NCBI GenBank assembly: GCA_029941825.1
Contig: JAPYTM010000002.1
Location: 1-34,330, forward strand
DNA: 34,330 bases
DNA from: Candidatus Nitrosopumilus sp.
GTDB lineage: Archaea; Thermoproteota; Nitrososphaeria; Nitrososphaerales; Nitrosopumilaceae
Reading direction: 5' to 3'
Shown: positions 32,420-34,330 of the stretch, one piece after another
Position numbering within the stretch: the first letter of the stretch is position 1
Layout of the letters: each line of letters opens with the position of its first letter
Translations under genes and position numbers: made by a program
The notes under the pieces: model-generated
What the model saw: the letters and a program-made list of their open reading frames with translations, nothing else
What the model was told of the DNA's origin: nothing
Database searches by the model: none

Positions 32420-34172
32420 CTGTAACTGATTTTGCTAAATTTCTTGGATAATCTGGATCTGTGTTTTTCTCAAGAGCTGCATAGTATGATAACAATTGAA
32501 TTGGAATAATTTCTGAAATTGGATACAACACTTCGTCTATTTTTGGTATCTTAATCCAATAATCGTAAATATCACTTTCTATATCTGACACTCCGATAAT
32601 TTTAGCTCCGCGAGTTTTGATCTCTCTTGCACTTGTTAGTGTGTCTGAATATGTTGAATCATTTGGATTAATGACTATTACAAATACATTTGAATCCATT
32701 AATGCCAGAGGTCCATGTTTTAATTCCCCGCCTGGTATTCCTTCTGCATGAATGTATGTTAGTTCTTTGAGTTTTAATGCCGCCTCTATTGCAATAGGGT
32801 AATTAATTCCTCGACCTAAAATGTAGATATCTGAAATTTCTTTCAACTCTTTTGCAATTTGTTGAATTTTAGTGGGATCTTCTAATATTTTCAAAATTGA
32901 TTTTGCAAAATTTTTAAAATTAATTGTGATGTTATTGTTACTTAATTTTTGAACGATTTTGTAGAGTATTACAAGCTGTGATGTGAAACTCTTTGTTGCT
33001 GCAACTCCTATTTCTGGTCCACAATTCATTCCAATCACTATGTCTGATTTGCGTGCAAGTGATGATGTGGGGAAATTCACGATGGATATGATTTTGCAAT
33101 TTGCTTCTTTTGCAATTCTTACTGCATCTAAGACGTCTGCACTTTCTCCACTCTGAGATATTGCAATTAGTATAGAATTTTCTTCAATGATATCTGGTGA
33201 AAATCGGAGTTCACTTGAAATAATTGCATCTGTCTTGATTTTAGCATATTTTGATAGAATTTGCTTTGCAATAAGTGCAGAATTATAACTTGTACCACTT
33301 CCTGTTATGTAGGTATTTTTTGCATGTTTGATGTGGTCTGCTGTTTTTATGATTGCGTCATTTGTTTTTTCACCAGCTTTCAAAATTGTTTCATGTTGTT
33401 CATAGATTTCTTTTAATGTAAAATGTGCGTACTCTCCTTTGTATGTATCACCAAATTCTTTTGAAACTTTTGTAATTTCATATTTTACATTGTTACCATC
33501 AAAATCTAAAATTTGAAATTTTTCTTTGTCTAAAATTACAAAACTCCCACTTTTCATATAAATTGCATCATCTGTATATTCAATAAACCCTAAAACATCA
33601 CTTGACAAAAAGACGTCATTTTTTCCAACTCCAATTATTAATGGTTCATGAAATCTTGCTGCTGCAAGTTGACCATTTTCAAACATTGCAACAAATGCGT
33701 ACTCTCCTTTGATCTCTGAAACAGTTTTCATTACTGTTTCTTTAACATTTTCTGTTAATTCATAATTTTTTTGTAACAAGTTTGCAATAACTTCACTGTC
33801 TGTTTCACTTTTGAAATTATACCCTTCACTTTCCAATTCCTTTTTTAATTCTTCAAAATTTTCTATAATTCCATTATGTACTATTGCAATTTTTCCAGAA
33901 TTACTTGGATGTGGGTGTGCATTAACATCGGTAACTTTTCCATGAGTTGCCCATCTAGTGTGGCCAATCCCTACTTTTCCTGGCAATGTGTCTAGTTGAA
34001 TTTTTGAATTTACTTCATTTACTTTTCCAATTCCTTTTTTTAATTCGATTTGATTATCTGATTCTGTTGCAATTCCAACACTGTCGTATCCTCTATACTC
34101 CATTCTTTTAAGCCCCTTTACAATGATGGGTGCTGCAACTTCTTTTCCAGAGTAGCCGATAATTGAACACAT
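32412..34172 (-). CDS. glmS: Glutamine-fructose-6-phosphate aminotransferase (GlmS)
   Basis: 586 residues. The N-terminal glutaminase domain begins MCSIIGYSG with Cys2 as nucleophile after Met removal, followed by RMEYRGYDSVGIA, HTRWATHGKVTDVNAHPH and ETDSEVIANL. Two SIS domains follow: ITGSGTSYNS (about 293), AISQSGESADVLDA (about 335-348), AATKSFTSQ and GRGINYPIAIEAALKLKELTY (about 460-480), ending DYPRNLAKSVTVK as family members do. It makes glucosamine-6-phosphate for UDP-sugars used in surface glycans. ATG start with a TATA-like TAAATAA about 27 nt upstream. No riboswitch or ribozyme seen upstream. Confidence 0.97.
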   Translation of the reverse strand: MCSIIGYSGKEVAAPIIVKGLKRMEYRGYDSVGIATESDNQIELKKGIGKVNEVNSKIQLDTLPGKVGIGHTRWATHGKVTDVNAHPHPSNSGKIAIVHNGIIENFEELKKELESEGYNFKSETDSEVIANLLQKNYELTENVKETVMKTVSEIKGEYAFVAMFENGQLAAARFHEPLIIGVGKNDVFLSSDVLGFIEYTDDAIYMKSGSFVILDKEKFQILDFDGNNVKYEITKVSKEFGDTYKGEYAHFTLKEIYEQHETILKAGEKTNDAIIKTADHIKHAKNTYITGSGTSYNSALIAKQILSKYAKIKTDAIISSELRFSPDIIEENSILIAISQSGESADVLDAVRIAKEANCKIISIVNFPTSSLARKSDIVIGMNCGPEIGVAATKSFTSQLVILYKIVQKLSNNNITINFKNFAKSILKILEDPTKIQQIAKELKEISDIYILGRGINYPIAIEAALKLKELTYIHAEGIPGGELKHGPLALMDSNVFVIVINPNDSTYSDTLTSAREIKTRGAKIIGVSDIESDIYDYWIKIPKIDEVLYPISEIIPIQLLSYYAALEKNTDPDYPRNLAKSVTVK

Positions 34173-34224
34173 AACTATTCTCTTTGATAATTGGGGTTAT
34201 TTACTGATAAACTTATTTTTTTAA

Positions 34225-34330
34225 TTATTTTGTTGAAGTCTTCTCATCTTTTGTTGCTCCTTCAGCAGTTGCCTCTGTTGCTCCTTCAGCAGTTGCCTCT
34301 GTTGCTCCTTCAGCAGTTGCCTCTGTTGCT
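34225..34330 (-). CDS. 3' end of an unknown gene with an ATEATAEG-repeat C-terminus
   Basis: Read on the minus strand, the frame is open from the window edge to a TAA at 34225-34227. The last 34 residues are three copies of the octapeptide ATEATAEG followed by ATKDEKTSTK. Ala, Thr, Glu and Gly make an acidic, disordered tail. The body of the protein lies outside the window, so no function can be given. The two other minus-strand frames meet stops inside the repeat unit, which supports this frame. Confidence 0.65.
   Translation of the reverse strand, partial: ATEATAEGATEATAEGATEATAEGATKDEKTSTK
34253..34330. repeat. Exact 24-bp tandem repeat, three units plus a partial one
   Basis: Units at 34253-34276, 34277-34300 and 34301-34324 are identical, and six bases of a fourth reach the window end. 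A 24-bp unit keeps the reading frame and encodes eight residues. There are no spacers, so this is not CRISPR. The array continues beyond the window. Confidence 0.9.

Noticed and set aside
34173..34224. glmS ribozyme or other leader riboswitch
   Set aside because: Only about 50 nt lie before glmS and they contain a TATA box at leaderless distance.
34253..34330. Possible CRISPR array
   Set aside because: The 24-bp units abut with no spacers and keep a reading frame.

Overview
The window is a compact, AT-rich, gene-dense piece of an archaeal chromosome. Its content points to an ammonia-oxidizing Nitrososphaerota (Thaumarchaeota) of the Nitrosopumilus type: archaeal ABCE1/Rli1, RpoN, S2, enolase, translin, UPF0147 and isopentenyl phosphate kinase, an Nuo complex with proton-pumping subunits, a 5S rRNA gene lying alone, and TATA boxes placed 25-28 nt before start codons (leaderless mRNAs). 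The lineage is inferred from this gene set; no database search was run. There is no sign of phage, plasmid, IS element or CRISPR.

Layout. 1-2682: 3' end of the nuo operon (nuoL partial, nuoN). 2672-5187: a short polyprenyl diphosphate synthase, tRNA-Glu, a CADD-type diiron protein (probable p-aminobenzoate synthase), a CAT-anticodon tRNA, a C/D box sRNA with its own TATA box, and pyrE. 5238-9084: a degenerate LarA-like protein, a site-2-type metalloprotease, a RimI-like acetyltransferase, a small membrane protein and a Trm5-like tRNA methyltransferase coupled to rli1. 9081-12728: rli1, the lone 5S rRNA, a 42-residue zinc-finger protein and leucyl aminopeptidase. 12764-16518: a DCC-family protein, then a three-gene sugar-phosphate operon: transketolase N-half fused to ribulose-phosphate 3-epimerase, transketolase C-half, transaldolase. 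16557-21206: a GRGTG-repeat basic protein, a 400-nt gene-free spacer, corA, a 26-residue membrane peptide, tRNA-His, two poorly known proteins, UPF0147, a Rieske ferredoxin and a GNAT-like protein.

29260 down to 21198 (minus strand) is one long run of closely spaced genes: rpoN, eno, rpsB, mvk, ipk, idi-like, GGPP synthase, gltX and an FAH-family gene. It mixes transcription/translation genes with the lipid-precursor (mevalonate) pathway. tRNA-Leu diverges from rpoN. 29412-34330: translin, an operon of NAD(P)HX epimerase, MBL hydrolase and archaeal CobT-like protein, then glmS, and finally the 3' end of a gene whose C-terminus is built from exact 24-bp repeats and which runs off the window.

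Most worth a second look: the type I IPP isomerase homologue that keeps all metal ligands but has Ala where the catalytic Cys should be; the CADD-like protein with its sacrificial Tyr and Lys conserved; the transketolase-N/Rpe fusion with an unexplained C-terminal tail; the LarA-like protein without the nucleotide-binding motif; the C/D box sRNA; and two intergenic regions where one TATA element sits midway between divergent start points.
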